The notes beneath the pieces are model-generated. The model was not told the origin of the DNA. It made no database searches and was given only the letters and a program-made list of their open reading frames with translations. Source: Siphonobacter sp. SORGH_AS_0500 (lineage in GTDB: Bacteria; Bacteroidota; Bacteroidia; Cytophagales; Spirosomataceae). From it: a stretch of DNA of 64,000 nt. The translations under genes and the position numbers were made by a program. How positions within the stretch are numbered: the first letter of the stretch is position 1; every line of letters starts with the position of its first letter. Positions 54,586 through 63,672 of the stretch are shown here, one piece after another. The stretch is from positions 62,001 through 126,000 of the forward strand of contig NZ_NHPP01000013.1 of the NCBI RefSeq assembly GCF_002838835.1, written 5' to 3'.

Positions 54586-56142
54586 CTATCCGTGAACCTC
54601 AATGGGTTCCCCGGATTTATTATAAAAGTGGAATTCGGTTACACCCAGCGAGCTGTCCTGAACCAAATTAACCCAGGTGCGGTACTTCAGCCACCACTTC
54701 ATTCGGCGAGACGGAAAACCGCTCATGAAGAATGAATACAGATAGGGGTGAAGCATAATTCGCAGCCCTTTTTCATTCTGCTTGCTCAGCACGTAGTCCA
54801 GATTCTGTTCCACAATATCCGAAACTGCGATGCTCGCTGTAATCTTTCCCGTTCCGCCGCAGGTTGGACAAACCTCCTGGGTCTGGATGTTAAGCTCAGG
54901 CCTTACCCGCTGACGGGTAATTTGCATAAGACCAAATTTAGTAAGTGGCAGAATGGTGAATTTCGAACGATCGAGCTTCATTTCTTCCCGCATCACATCA
55001 TAAATCTGCTTCTTATTTTCGGGCTTTTTCATGTCAATGAAATCAATGACGATGATACCACCCATATCCCGAAGCCGCAACTGACGGGCAATTTCTTTCG
55101 CTGCCTCCATGTTAACATTGACGGCAGTGTCCTCCTGGCTTTCTTCCTGATTGGATTTATTACCGGAGTTTACATCAATGACGTGTAAGGCTTCCGTATG
55201 ATCGATGATCAGATAACCGCCGCCGGGTAAACTGACGGAACGGCCAAAAAGCATTTTTAATTGCTTCTCAATCCCGAAGTGTTCAAACACCTTGTTTTTT
55301 CCCTGATGGAATTTAACAATGTTCTGTTTTTCGGGGGCAATCTGAGTGACATACGAACGTACCTCTTCGTACATTTCTTTATTATCAAGCGTAATACTGT
55401 CGAAGTTATCATTCAACATATCCCGCATGATCGACGTGGCCCGGCTCATTTCACCAATGACTTTATCCCGGGGTTTGGCATCACGAAGAGCTTTCATTCC
55501 GGCTTCCCACTTGGCTAGCAAGCTTCGGAGGTCCAGTTCAATCTCTTCGGATTCTTTTCCTTCGGCTACGGTTCGGATAATTACTCCAAAATTGGGAGGC
55601 TTAATGCCCTGTACCAGCCGGTGGAGACGTTGCCGTTCCTGTTTGCTGGTGATTTTTTTAGAGATATTAATCGAATGGCCAAAAGGCACTAGCACTAAAA
55701 AGCGGCCTGCAATCGAAATATCGCAGGAAAGTCGAGGACCTTTGGTTGAGATGGGTTCTTTGACAACCTGAACCAGAATAGGAGCATTTTTAGCTAAGAC
55801 CTTGTCAATCTTTCCATGCTTATCTATTTCCGGCTCCATTTCAAAGCCATTTAACATTCCGTCGCTAACTCGTTTGGCAATAACGTCCTTGGTGAACTTA
55901 TTCAAGGAGTTGATATTATGGCCTAAGTCAAGGTAATGAAGGAAGGCGTCTTTCTCATACCCAATATCTATGAAAGCGGCATTGAGCCCGGTAACCAGTT
56001 TTTTAACGGTGCCCAGGTAGATATCGCCCACAGAGAAGTGCTCTTCAGACTCTTCAAAGTGATATTCAACGATTCTTTTGTCCTGCAAAAGAGCGATTCT
56101 ATCACCTTTGGGAGTCGAATTGATAATTAATTCATTGCTCAC
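54586..56142 (-). CDS. rng: Ribonuclease G/E family endoribonuclease
   Basis: This 518-residue protein has an S1 domain (FSVGDIYLGTVKKLVTGLNAAFIDIG, then DAFLHYLDLGHN) and the RNase E/G DNase-I-like catalytic region with LIIDHTEALHVIDVNSG. Further on are GGIIVIDFIDMKKPENK and the zinc-link CPTCGGTGKI. The length is that of RNase G rather than the longer RNase E. It matures and degrades RNA in the cytoplasm. It is monocistronic and is followed upstream by the 29-residue ribosomal gene. Confidence 0.96.
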   Translation of the reverse strand: MSNELIINSTPKGDRIALLQDKRIVEYHFEESEEHFSVGDIYLGTVKKLVTGLNAAFIDIGYEKDAFLHYLDLGHNINSLNKFTKDVIAKRVSDGMLNGFEMEPEIDKHGKIDKVLAKNAPILVQVVKEPISTKGPRLSCDISIAGRFLVLVPFGHSINISKKITSKQERQRLHRLVQGIKPPNFGVIIRTVAEGKESEEIELDLRSLLAKWEAGMKALRDAKPRDKVIGEMSRATSIMRDMLNDNFDSITLDNKEMYEEVRSYVTQIAPEKQNIVKFHQGKNKVFEHFGIEKQLKMLFGRSVSLPGGGYLIIDHTEALHVIDVNSGNKSNQEESQEDTAVNVNMEAAKEIARQLRLRDMGGIIVIDFIDMKKPENKKQIYDVMREEMKLDRSKFTILPLTKFGLMQITRQRVRPELNIQTQEVCPTCGGTGKITASIAVSDIVEQNLDYVLSKQNEKGLRIMLHPYLYSFFMSGFPSRRMKWWLKYRTWVNLVQDSSLGVTEFHFYNKSGEPIEVHG

Positions 56143-56353
56143 AGGTGATGCTCAGAGGGTTAAGGAATAATAGAATACAGCATCATACCTCCTCGAAAAT
56201 CGGTAGGGCTGAATCTGTTATTCCGATAGAACAGGAATGGGTGGATACACAAAAAGGCTGTAACTCCATCGAGCCAGCCCAGAGAGTGAAAAATGAAAAG
56301 CTAAAAAGTGAAAAGTGAAAAACCACTTTTCACTCTTCACCTTTCACTCAATG
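56143..56353. other. Gap with a TCACTTTTC-type hairpin
   Basis: It contains AAAAGTGAAAAGTGAAAAAC pairing loosely with the TTTTCACT...TTTCACT run near 56330-56350, likely the terminator of the minus-strand ribosomal gene at 56354. No gene is visible. Confidence 0.5.
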
Positions 56354-56443
56354 TTATTTCTTCTTGTGTCTGTTCTTTCTGAGACGCTTTTTGCGTTTGT
56401 GGGTAGCAATTTTGTGGCGTTTACGTTTTTTTCCGCAAGGCAT
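56354..56443 (-). CDS. 29-residue AURKAIP1/COX24-like ribosomal protein
   Basis: The minus-strand frame from ATG 56443 to TAA at 56354 encodes MPCGKKRKRHKIATHKRKKR LRKNRHKKK. It is short, extremely basic, and identical in pattern to the Bacteroidota small proteins annotated as AURKAIP1/COX24 domain-containing. These match the C-terminus of the mitochondrial ribosomal protein mS38 and the actinobacterial bS22. It should bind 16S rRNA in the small subunit. It is easily missed because of its size. It lies 211 bp upstream of the rng start on the same strand. Confidence 0.88.
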   Translation of the reverse strand: MPCGKKRKRHKIATHKRKKRLRKNRHKKK

Positions 56444-56533
56444 AATTGTAATGAGTTTAATGTTGGTAGTTACCGTTGCCCGAACAGTAGATCTATTCAG
56501 AACGAACCGACAACCGTCAACGACGTTAAAAAA

Positions 56534-57382
56534 TTATTTTAACTGTTCCAGGTATTCCTGGACTCCCGCCAGAATGGAGGGATCAGTTTCTTTCTTCCGC
56601 ACCTCTTCAAGAAGAGACTTGGCTTTTTCTTTTTGGCCCGTTTCAGCGTAGCAGATGCCTAAATAAAACATCGAGCGAGTACTGTTGGGGTGAGTCCGCA
56701 GGATTCGTTCAAAACGTCCAACCGCTTTTTCATACTGGTTGGAACGCATCGACAAAATACCCAGGTTAAATAAGGCAGGTTCAAAGTCAGGATCCTGTTC
56801 TAAGACCTCACGCAGCATGGCGATACCCTGCATAGGATTCGCCGTAGAAACATAAGTCATAGCCATGTTGGCTTTGGCCTGCATCAGATTAGGGTTCTTA
56901 TCTAATGCTTTTTGGTACCAATCACGCGTTTGTTGGCCTAGAGTTGCCGCTTTGTCAGAATCAAGGGCAAACGTAAAGGCTTCGTAATACCGATCGCCCG
57001 CTTTTAAAAAGTGGTCGATAGAAGGTTGTAATCCAGCAATTTCTCCGGCGAAATACGCTGCACTATCAAACCGGGTAACTTTAGTAAAGAGTTCCACCAA
57101 TTGCTCAGCGGCCCGAATGCGTTCGTCCGTGGGTTTGCTGGTTGTTTCAAACGTCTGACGAGCTTTATCCAAAGCCTGTCTTTGTTCGGTTGAAACGGGT
57201 TGCAGATGAGTTTCAGCTGCCGGAGCTGAAGAGGCAGGTTTTGAAGCTGCTTCTGACTGCGTTGGTACTTTCGTTTCTGCGGCAGCACGTTTATCATCCT
57301 TCACAGCAATCTTGGGCAGACTATAAAGACCGCCGATCGAAGCCGCTGCAACAACAATAAGGGCGATAAATGATTTTTTCAC
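56534..57382 (-). CDS. Tetratricopeptide-repeat protein with N-terminal membrane anchor
   Basis: This 282-residue protein has an uncleaved-type signal anchor (SFIALIVVAAASIGGLYSLP, residues ~4-23). A low-complexity Ala/Ser/Lys stretch follows, then TPR helices (ALDKNPNLMQAKANMAMTYV, LEQDPDFEPALFNLGILSMR, ILRTHPNSTRSMFYLGICYA, residues ~160-260). It is likely a periplasm-facing scaffold. No enzymatic domain is visible. It precedes the tiny ribosomal gene on the same strand with ~90 bp between. Confidence 0.88.
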   Translation of the reverse strand: MKKSFIALIVVAAASIGGLYSLPKIAVKDDKRAAAETKVPTQSEAASKPASSAPAAETHLQPVSTEQRQALDKARQTFETTSKPTDERIRAAEQLVELFTKVTRFDSAAYFAGEIAGLQPSIDHFLKAGDRYYEAFTFALDSDKAATLGQQTRDWYQKALDKNPNLMQAKANMAMTYVSTANPMQGIAMLREVLEQDPDFEPALFNLGILSMRSNQYEKAVGRFERILRTHPNSTRSMFYLGICYAETGQKEKAKSLLEEVRKKETDPSILAGVQEYLEQLK

Positions 57383-57565
57383 AGGAGTAATGTTTACTAA
57401 AATTTGGGACCGTTAGAATCCATTCGGATAGAAAGTCACAAATTCAACAACTACCAAAGCAAATCAATTCATTACTTGAATACACTTGTGAACAAAAAGG
57501 GCAGAAAGAAAGTAGAAGAGGACAGCTATTTTCTTCCTACCCTGCCTGTTCTCTAACCGAACTGA

Positions 57566-57865
57566 TTAAACAGCTTGGCTAGCTTTTTCAGAAGTCTTTA
57601 CTGATTCTGTGAATTCCTTCGCTGGTTTGAAGCTAGGAATGTAGTGCTCAGGGATCTCCATCGTTGTATTCTTAGAGATGTTCCGTGCTACTTTTTTAGC
57701 TCGTTTTTTGTTTACGAAGCTGCCGAAACCGCGAACGTATACCGGCTCGCCATCCACGAGAGCCTCTTTCACTACGCCGAAGAATGTCTCCAGACTTTGA
57801 GCTACATCAGCTTTGTCAATGCCGGTCTTTTCGGCGATTTTTGCGATAACGTCTGCTTTGGTCAC
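57566..57865 (-). CDS. HU/IHF-family DNA-binding protein
   Basis: The open frame reaches 57964, but the GTG at 57865 (VTKADVIAKIAEKTGIDKAD) matches the HU N-terminus, giving 99 residues. The DNA-binding beta arm region PVYVRGFGSFVNKKRAKKVARNI and following basic residues are intact. It compacts the chromosome and aids recombination. A Pro-rich C-terminal tail is slightly longer than E. coli HU. Expression is from a gap of ~200 bp. Confidence 0.93.
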   Translation of the reverse strand: MTKADVIAKIAEKTGIDKADVAQSLETFFGVVKEALVDGEPVYVRGFGSFVNKKRAKKVARNISKNTTMEIPEHYIPSFKPAKEFTESVKTSEKASQAV

Positions 57866-57965
57866 TGGGGTAAACTTTAAAGGTTTATTAATTATTTTAT
57901 TGAGAAAGTGCCTAAGGCTCAAAATTTTAGAGGCACAAAAGTACGGGTTTGAATTCATTTGCAAA

Positions 57966-58166
57966 ACAATTCCTCAGAAAAGTCCTCGATATTTTTTTTA
58001 TAAATACCTAATAGTAAGGTTTTTAGAAGGTAATTTATGCTAAAAACTAAATAAAAAGACCGGGGCTTTATAGGCTGTTTTAGGCTTTTTCTAACCCATA
58101 CTGACACTCTGACGTGGCAAAACCTTTGGTCTGGTTCTTTTACTTTTCCGTATTTTAAGCCATGAA
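57966..58166. other. Intergenic region between HU and mutY; no gene seen
   Basis: The 5' regions of the divergent genes share this AT-rich gap. No repeat or clear promoter is found. Confidence 0.3.
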
Positions 58167-59231
58167 ATGACCAACGATTTTTTTGCTCCTCAATTACTAG
58201 CCTGGTATGATCGTCACGGACGGGATCTACCCTGGCGACATACCACCAATCCGTATTACATCTGGCTTTCGGAGATCATTCTTCAGCAAACCCGCGTAGT
58301 GCAGGGCATGCCTTATTACTATAAATTCGTCGAAGCGTTTCCAACCGTTAAAGATCTGGCTCAGGCCGACGAACGCGAAGTATTACGACTCTGGCAGGGA
58401 TTGGGGTATTATTCCCGGGCCCGAAACCTGCACCGCACTGCTCAGATTATCGTGGAAGAATACGGCGGTGAATTTCCCGGTACCTACCAGGAGTTACTAA
58501 AACTCAAGGGCATCGGACCGTACACCGCCGCCGCGATCGCTTCGTTCGCTTTTAATGAATCTGTGGCCGTTTTGGATGGAAACGTGTACCGCGTGCTTGC
58601 CCGCATTTTTGGAATTGAAACCGACATCGCCAGTCATGCGGCCAAGGCAGAGTTTACGGCTCTGGCTAATCAACTGATTGATCCATCTCAGCCCGCCCGC
58701 TTCAACCAGGCCATTATGGATTTCGGAGCGACGCAGTGTGTGCCCGTTTCGCCGCAGTGTATGTTCTGTCCGTTTAATACCGTTTGCGAAGCCAGCAATA
58801 CCGGGCGGCAGGCTCAACTGCCCGTGAAGTCGAAGAAAACAAAAGTGCGGGAGCGTTACTTTCATTACATCGTTATTGAACACGAAGGCCGGTTTGCCAT
58901 GCGGGAAAGGCCACCCAAAGATGTCTGGATGTCCATGTTCGATTTCTGGCTGGTGGAAGACGACCGACTGCTGGACTGGGATACGTTGAGCGAACATCCG
59001 CCGCTTGAGGCAGTAGCTTCGCAGTTAACGATCAAAAGCGAATCGCCGGTGTATACTCATGTGCTTTCCCATCAGCGGATTCAGGCTAAGTTCTGGCACC
59101 TGGAAACCACTTCGGAAAGTAACTTTCCGGCATCCTTGCAATTTCATGAGCTGGACGAAATTGAAAAGTTACCCAAACCAGTCTTAGTCGTTAATTATTT
59201 AAACAAGTTAGCGAGTACAAATACTGATTGA
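58167..59231 (+). CDS. mutY: A/G-specific adenine glycosylase MutY
   Basis: This 354-residue protein has the HhH-GPD fold: LPWRHTTNPYYIWLSEIILQQTRV, then the hairpin ELLKLKGIGPYTAAAIASFA and the catalytic Asp in VLDGNVYRVLARIFG. The 4Fe-4S cluster is CVPVSPQCMFCPFNTVC (Cys-x6-Cys-x2-Cys-x5-Cys). A C-terminal NUDIX-like 8-oxoG-recognition domain follows. It removes adenine mispaired with 8-oxoguanine. It begins the mutY-ssb-gldE run typical of Bacteroidota. Confidence 0.97.
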   Translation: MTNDFFAPQLLAWYDRHGRDLPWRHTTNPYYIWLSEIILQQTRVVQGMPYYYKFVEAFPTVKDLAQADEREVLRLWQGLGYYSRARNLHRTAQIIVEEYGGEFPGTYQELLKLKGIGPYTAAAIASFAFNESVAVLDGNVYRVLARIFGIETDIASHAAKAEFTALANQLIDPSQPARFNQAIMDFGATQCVPVSPQCMFCPFNTVCEASNTGRQAQLPVKSKKTKVRERYFHYIVIEHEGRFAMRERPPKDVWMSMFDFWLVEDDRLLDWDTLSEHPPLEAVASQLTIKSESPVYTHVLSHQRIQAKFWHLETTSESNFPASLQFHELDEIEKLPKPVLVVNYLNKLASTNTD

Positions 59232-59313
59232 GCGGTAAGGTAAGTTATTGGAAATTCTCTTTGATTTGAAGCTTGAATTTCGTAAATTTATATTCAATCT
59301 GTTGATAATCAAT

Positions 59314-59802
59314 ATGGCACGTACATTCAATAAAGTAACATTAATCGGAAATTTAGGCCGTGATCCAGAGAGTCGTACGCTTCCCAGCGGAGCGAAGGTT
59401 ACGGATTTTCCCGTAGCTACTTCAGAGTCATATAATACGAAAAACGGGGAGAAAGTGGACCTGACGACCTGGTTTCGTGCCGAAGCCTGGGATCGTCTGA
59501 GTGATGTAGCTTCTCAGTATTTGAAAAAAGGGGATCAGGTATATCTGGAAGGACGTTTACGGATGGAGGAATATACCGATAAAGACGGTAATCAGCGTTC
59601 GGCTTTGCGTCTTCGGGTGCTTGATTTACAGTTGCTCAATAATAATCGCTCTGACGAAGGTGGTTTTGCTCCTGTATCTTCCTCTATGTCAGCTCCTCAA
59701 CAAGCAACTTCGGCTTCACAACCTACCGCGATGCCGACTTCAAATGCGGCCCCAACTACCTTTAGTAGCTCTTCGGGCGAAGAGGATGATTTACCCTTCT
59801 AA
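59314..59802 (+). CDS. ssb: Single-stranded DNA-binding protein
   Basis: An upstream frame opens at 59248, but MARTFNKVTLIGNLGRDPES at 59314 is the canonical start (162 residues). The OB fold is complete (TTWFRAEAWDRLSDVASQYL, then KKGDQVYLEGRLRMEEY). The acidic tail ends EEDDLPF, the peptide that binds partner proteins. It protects single-stranded DNA in replication and repair. It lies between mutY and gldE. Confidence 0.97.
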   Translation: MARTFNKVTLIGNLGRDPESRTLPSGAKVTDFPVATSESYNTKNGEKVDLTTWFRAEAWDRLSDVASQYLKKGDQVYLEGRLRMEEYTDKDGNQRSALRLRVLDLQLLNNNRSDEGGFAPVSSSMSAPQQATSASQPTAMPTSNAAPTTFSSSSGEEDDLPF

Positions 59803-59925
59803 TTTGAGAAAAGCATAAAAAATAATTAGCACATATCCGTTAATCCTGATTGTTTTGCAATTCAGCCGGGGTTAACGGATACTTTTTTGTTATCTTGGCT
59901 TACGTTAGACCAAACGCTTTCCATT

Positions 59926-61302
59926 TTGGAGCCACATTTGCTCACTGAACCTGTTCTAGGCGATATCCTAGACCCATTCCCTCTTTGGGCACCTCTCGCC
60001 AACGCGGTAGGTGCCGGATTCTACATCAGTAACGGACTTATCCTAATTCTGTTACTAGCCGCCTCAGCCCTGGCTTCCGGCTCTGAAGTAGGTTTTTTCT
60101 CTCTTTCGCTCGATGCTCGCAATGACATCCGCGATAGTGACCACGCTTCCGAGCGACGCATTGCTAAACTGCTCGACCATCCGCAGTTACTTCTGGCTAC
60201 CATCCTGATTTTTAAAAACTTACTGGATATTACGCTGGTAACCCTAACGGCAGTAGCTACCAAAGAAGCTCTGGGCGAAGGAGTAGAAGCCTGGGTTAGT
60301 ATCCTGATTCAGACCGTAGGGGTTACTTTCCTGATTGTATTTTTCGGAGAATTGATCCCTAAAGTATGGGCTAATCAAAACCCCATTAAGTTTCTAAAAA
60401 TAACGGCTCCGGTTATAGAAGCGGCTCAGGTTATTTTTAAGCCCATCTCGATTCCTCTGATGAGTATTTCGAATATGATCGAGAAAAGGGTTCAAAGGAA
60501 AGGATACACCATTACGGCGGAAGAACTAAGCCACGCGTTAGAAATTACGACGGGGAAGGATACGTCGCTGGAACAAAAGGAAATTCTTCGGGGAATCGTG
60601 AATTTCAGCAGCATCTCGGCCCGGCAGATTATGCGTTCAAGGATGGACATTACCGCTTTTGACATTGAGCTGGATTTCCACGAGTTAATGGATAAGATTA
60701 ATAAGTCGGGCTATTCACGAGTACCGGTTTACCGAGGATCCATCGATAAAATTGAGGGGATTCTCTATATCAAGGATTTACTACCCTACATTGATCAGGA
60801 CGAATCGTTCAACTGGCAGGAAACACTACGCCCCGTTTACTTCATTCCCGAAAGCAAAAAAATTGACGATTTGTTACATGATTTTCAGGAAAAAAGGGTG
60901 CACGTAGCCATTATCGTTAATGAGTACGGAGAAACCGAGGGACTGATTACGCTGGAGGACATCATTGAGGAAATCGTAGGGGATATTCGGGACGAATACG
61001 ACGAAGAGGAAATTCAGTACACTAAAATCGATGATAATACTTACGTTTTTGAAGGAAAGACTTCACTTAACGACGTAACCAAAGTACTATCGATGGATTC
61101 GGAAATATTTGATACCGTCCGCGGCGATAGTGAGTCACTGGGAGGTTTGTTACTTGAACTTTTTGGCCGCTTACCCAAAGTAAACGAAGAGGTAATGCAT
61201 CAGTATTTCACCTTCCGGGTTCTGGCTGCTGATCAGAAACGAATCAAAAAAGTCCGGGTTTCGGTCCTTCGTCCCGGGGCAGAAGTTACCAAAGCAGAAT
61301 AA
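59926..61302 (+). CDS. gldE: Gliding-associated hemolysin/CorC-family protein GldE
   Basis: The frame opens with TTG at 59887; another TTG at 59926 (reading EPHLLTEPVLGDIL) is a plausible start, and no ATG occurs before the conserved domain. The protein has N-terminal membrane segments (ILILLLAASALASGSEVGFF and VTFLIVFFGELIPKVWAN) of the DUF21 domain, then a tandem CBS pair (residues ~230-340) and a C-terminal CorC/HlyC domain. Its position after ssb matches GldE, which works with gliding and type IX secretion. A TTG start is inferred. Confidence 0.85.
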   Translation: MEPHLLTEPVLGDILDPFPLWAPLANAVGAGFYISNGLILILLLAASALASGSEVGFFSLSLDARNDIRDSDHASERRIAKLLDHPQLLLATILIFKNLLDITLVTLTAVATKEALGEGVEAWVSILIQTVGVTFLIVFFGELIPKVWANQNPIKFLKITAPVIEAAQVIFKPISIPLMSISNMIEKRVQRKGYTITAEELSHALEITTGKDTSLEQKEILRGIVNFSSISARQIMRSRMDITAFDIELDFHELMDKINKSGYSRVPVYRGSIDKIEGILYIKDLLPYIDQDESFNWQETLRPVYFIPESKKIDDLLHDFQEKRVHVAIIVNEYGETEGLITLEDIIEEIVGDIRDEYDEEEIQYTKIDDNTYVFEGKTSLNDVTKVLSMDSEIFDTVRGDSESLGGLLLELFGRLPKVNEEVMHQYFTFRVLAADQKRIKKVRVSVLRPGAEVTKAE

Positions 61303-61356
61303 GGGTGAAGGACTATCGCCAAGCGTCTATTTTACTTTCAATTATAACCTCAAATC

Positions 61357-61746
61357 ATGGATCGCCGATCATTTGTGAAAAATGCTTCTGTAGCTGCGGC
61401 TGGTGCGGGCGTAATGCCCGAAGCCCGCGAAAAACTAACATTCGTACACCACGTTTTTTTCTGGTTGAAAAACCCTGATAACAAGGCTGACTATGACCAG
61501 ATGCTAAATGCTCTGAAAACTCTGGGGAAATTATCAGTCATTCAGCACGCTCACATTGGTAAGCCCGTAGTGACTGAATTTGATAAGTCTGTTACCGACG
61601 GGACGTATTCTTTCTCGGTAATGCTGGTTTTTGCGTCAGCAAAGGACGAACAAACCTATCTTGTTCATCCCGAGCACAAGGCCTTTATCGATAAGAACAA
61701 CCATTTGTGGAGTAAGGTAGTCGTTTACGATTCCACTCAGATTTAA
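61357..61746 (+). CDS. Dabb-domain stress-response protein with Tat-like signal
   Basis: This 129-residue protein begins MDRRSFVKNASVAAAGAG, a twin-arginine-like signal (RRSF), then the Dabb domain: FVHHVFFWLKNP, the alpha/beta strands ending HPEHKAFIDKNNHLWSKVVVYD. Dabb (stress-responsive A/B barrel) proteins form dimers; some members are aldolase-like or protect from stress, and others lack known activity. The Tat-like start suggests export. It is followed by a bidirectional terminator. Confidence 0.88.
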   Translation: MDRRSFVKNASVAAAGAGVMPEAREKLTFVHHVFFWLKNPDNKADYDQMLNALKTLGKLSVIQHAHIGKPVVTEFDKSVTDGTYSFSVMLVFASAKDEQTYLVHPEHKAFIDKNNHLWSKVVVYDSTQI

Positions 61747-61757
61747 GCAGGTAAGGA

Positions 61758-61791
61758 GAAGGGGTTATGAAACACGTTTCATAACCCCTTC
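61758..61791. terminator. Bidirectional terminator
   Basis: GAAGGGGTTATGAAAC pairs with GTTTCATAACCCCTTC, a near-perfect palindrome. It separates the Dabb gene and the convergent SDR gene. Confidence 0.85.
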
Positions 61792-61810
61792 TTCTTGTTC
61801 GGATGGTTCA

Positions 61811-62623
61811 TTAACCATTATCGGCGAATTCTGGATACAGCATCATTCCACCATCAATGTATAAAGTTTCGCCCGTTACGTAATCCGATTCATCGGAAGC
61901 TAACCAGATGGTAGCTTTGGCTACGTCTTCGGGTTTTCCAATGCGTTTGTAAGGAATAAGGTCCAGCAGGCCAGGTAACTTTTCCGGGTCACTCCAGACC
62001 TCTTTATTAATCGGCGTTTTAATAGCTCCCGGACTGATGGCATTCACCCGAATCTTCAACGGAGCCAGTTCCTGAGCAATAGATTTCATAAACATCAGTA
62101 CACCGCCTTTAGAGGCTGCGTAATTGACATGGCCCGCCCAGGGAATCATGTCATGAACGGAACTCATGCAAATGATTTTTCCAATTGATAGATCTTCTTC
62201 TTTTTGATCTTTAGCCTGCTTTATGAATTGATGAGCAGCCTCGCGTGAACAAAGGAACTGACTCGTCAGATTAGTTGAAATTACACCATCCCATTGTTCC
62301 AGAGTCATTTCCAGAAACGGGGCATCCATCTGACGGCCCGTATTATTAACCAGAATATCCAGTCTTCCGAACGCTTCTATAGTTTGAGCAAAAAGAGCTT
62401 TTACGTCATCTTCTTTGCTGACATCGGCTTTAACCGTGATGCCTGTTCCGCCGAAGCCCTTGATTTGTTCCAGAGCCTCGTCGGCTCCTTCCGAACTTTT
62501 GTGGTAGTTAATAACTACGGAGGCCCCTTCGCGGGCCATTTCTATGGCGATAGCTTTTCCAATTCCTGAACTGGAGCCCGTAATAATGGCCACCGAATTG
62601 GCAAGTCTTTGTTGTGAGGTCAT
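61811..62623 (-). CDS. SDR-family oxidoreductase (glucose-1-dehydrogenase-like)
   Basis: The frame reaches 62653, but MTSQQRLANSVAIITGSSSG at 62623 is a better start (270 residues). The nucleotide-binding ITGSSSGIGKAIA is present. The family's usual NNAG is NNTG here (VNNTGRQMDAPF). Catalytic Tyr-xxx-Lys is in HVNYAASKGGVLM. The C-terminus is LYIDGGMMLYPEF. It is a classical short-chain dehydrogenase; the glucose 1-dehydrogenase relation is inferred from similarity only. A small ORF lies 19 bp upstream. Confidence 0.92.
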   Translation of the reverse strand: MTSQQRLANSVAIITGSSSGIGKAIAIEMAREGASVVINYHKSSEGADEALEQIKGFGGTGITVKADVSKEDDVKALFAQTIEAFGRLDILVNNTGRQMDAPFLEMTLEQWDGVISTNLTSQFLCSREAAHQFIKQAKDQKEEDLSIGKIICMSSVHDMIPWAGHVNYAASKGGVLMFMKSIAQELAPLKIRVNAISPGAIKTPINKEVWSDPEKLPGLLDLIPYKRIGKPEDVAKATIWLASDESDYVTGETLYIDGGMMLYPEFADNG

Positions 62624-62642
62624 GCGTTGTGAATAGACAGGG

Positions 62643-62831
62643 TTATGCTTCAAGAGTAGTCATAGATTTCGTTGCCGCATTCCGCCAAGCCCAGCGGCGG
62701 GCCATCTCAATGGCAATCTTTAAAGCTTCGCCATGATTACGAATCCCATTGTTCATTAATCGTTTGGCAATCAATAACGCACGTTCCCGCGTAGTGGGAG
62801 AGAGCGTGTGAAGTAGTTCATCAGTTTTCAT
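62643..62831 (-). CDS. Small helical protein upstream of the SDR gene, function unknown
   Basis: This 62-residue protein (MKTDELLHTLSPTTRERALL) with a helical RALLIAKRLMNNGIRNHGEA and AIEMARRWAWRN resembles short Cytophagales hypothetical proteins. It is 19 bp upstream of the SDR start on the same strand, so likely cotranscribed. No function can be assigned. Confidence 0.55.
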   Translation of the reverse strand: MKTDELLHTLSPTTRERALLIAKRLMNNGIRNHGEALKIAIEMARRWAWRNAATKSMTTLEA

Positions 62832-63086
62832 GGCTATCCTATTATATGATGACTCACAAAAAGAAAGGATTATGCCTATTCAGGAAGGGTAATATAAAGG
62901 AAAATACTGTGTATTAAATTACCCAAATAGTATTTTTTTCTATAGATATCTGACTTTCTGATTGATAATCTTATTGGCACAGCATTTGAACAATACATTG
63001 ATAATAAACTATTAGTTTAGACTCGCTTGTTTAAGTAATAAAGCTTATTATCCTAACCGACATGGTTGAATAATTCCGCTATCGTT
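62832..63086. other. AT-rich gap, likely divergent promoters
   Basis: No gene or clear motif in about 255 bp between divergent genes; it presumably holds both promoters. Confidence 0.3.
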
Positions 63087-63601
63087 ATGAAAAAAATTGT
63101 AATTTCATTATTCCTGATTGCCTGTAGTTCTATGGCTCATGCTCAGCTCAGAGATTGGGCAGTTGGAGTGAAAGTAGGTCAACCTACGGGTTTGAACTTA
63201 CGTAAATATGGCGATCGAAACGCCTTTGATTTGACCGTAGGACCTATGGCGGTCTGCTGGGTGGTACTACGGATTACCGACAGGGAAAATTGAAAGGCGT
63301 GGGCTTTGCTATCAACGCATCTTATCTCTGGTACGCTCCCATTATGAATGATCGACTCTCGCTCTATGGGGGTGTCGGAGCTCAGGTAACTTCGCGTCGC
63401 TATTATCCCAGCGAGTTTGCTGCTAGCAATGCTTACGTCAAAAACGTTGGTATTGGGCCTACGGCTAACATCGGTCTTGAGATTCTTCCCAAACAAACCC
63501 CTTATTCTATCTTTTTTGAGGGAGGATTATACGCAGAGTTATTACCCGCCTTTCTGCACTTCAGCCCACAGTTAAATGCAGGGATTCGTTATAATTTCTA
63601 A
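63087..63601 (+). pseudogene. Small outer-membrane protein, broken by a 1-base frameshift
   Basis: From MKKIVISLFLIACSSMAHAQ at 63087 the protein reads a signal peptide and RDWAVGVKVGQPTGLNLRKY to DLTVGP, then shifts. In another frame the sequence continues as GGLLGGTTDYRQGKLKGVGF to the end IRYNF at 63601. Inserting one base (likely T in CCTATGG near 63243-63247) gives DLTVGPYGGLLGGTTDY and joins the frames (about 171 residues). The rest has barrel-type beta strands. The function is unknown. The defect looks like sequence error. Confidence 0.83.
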
Positions 63602-63672
63602 TAGTACTGATCTGTATCATAATTTATCAAATTAATCATTAAGCCTTTATCCAGGGAAAAGAATTAACAGCC

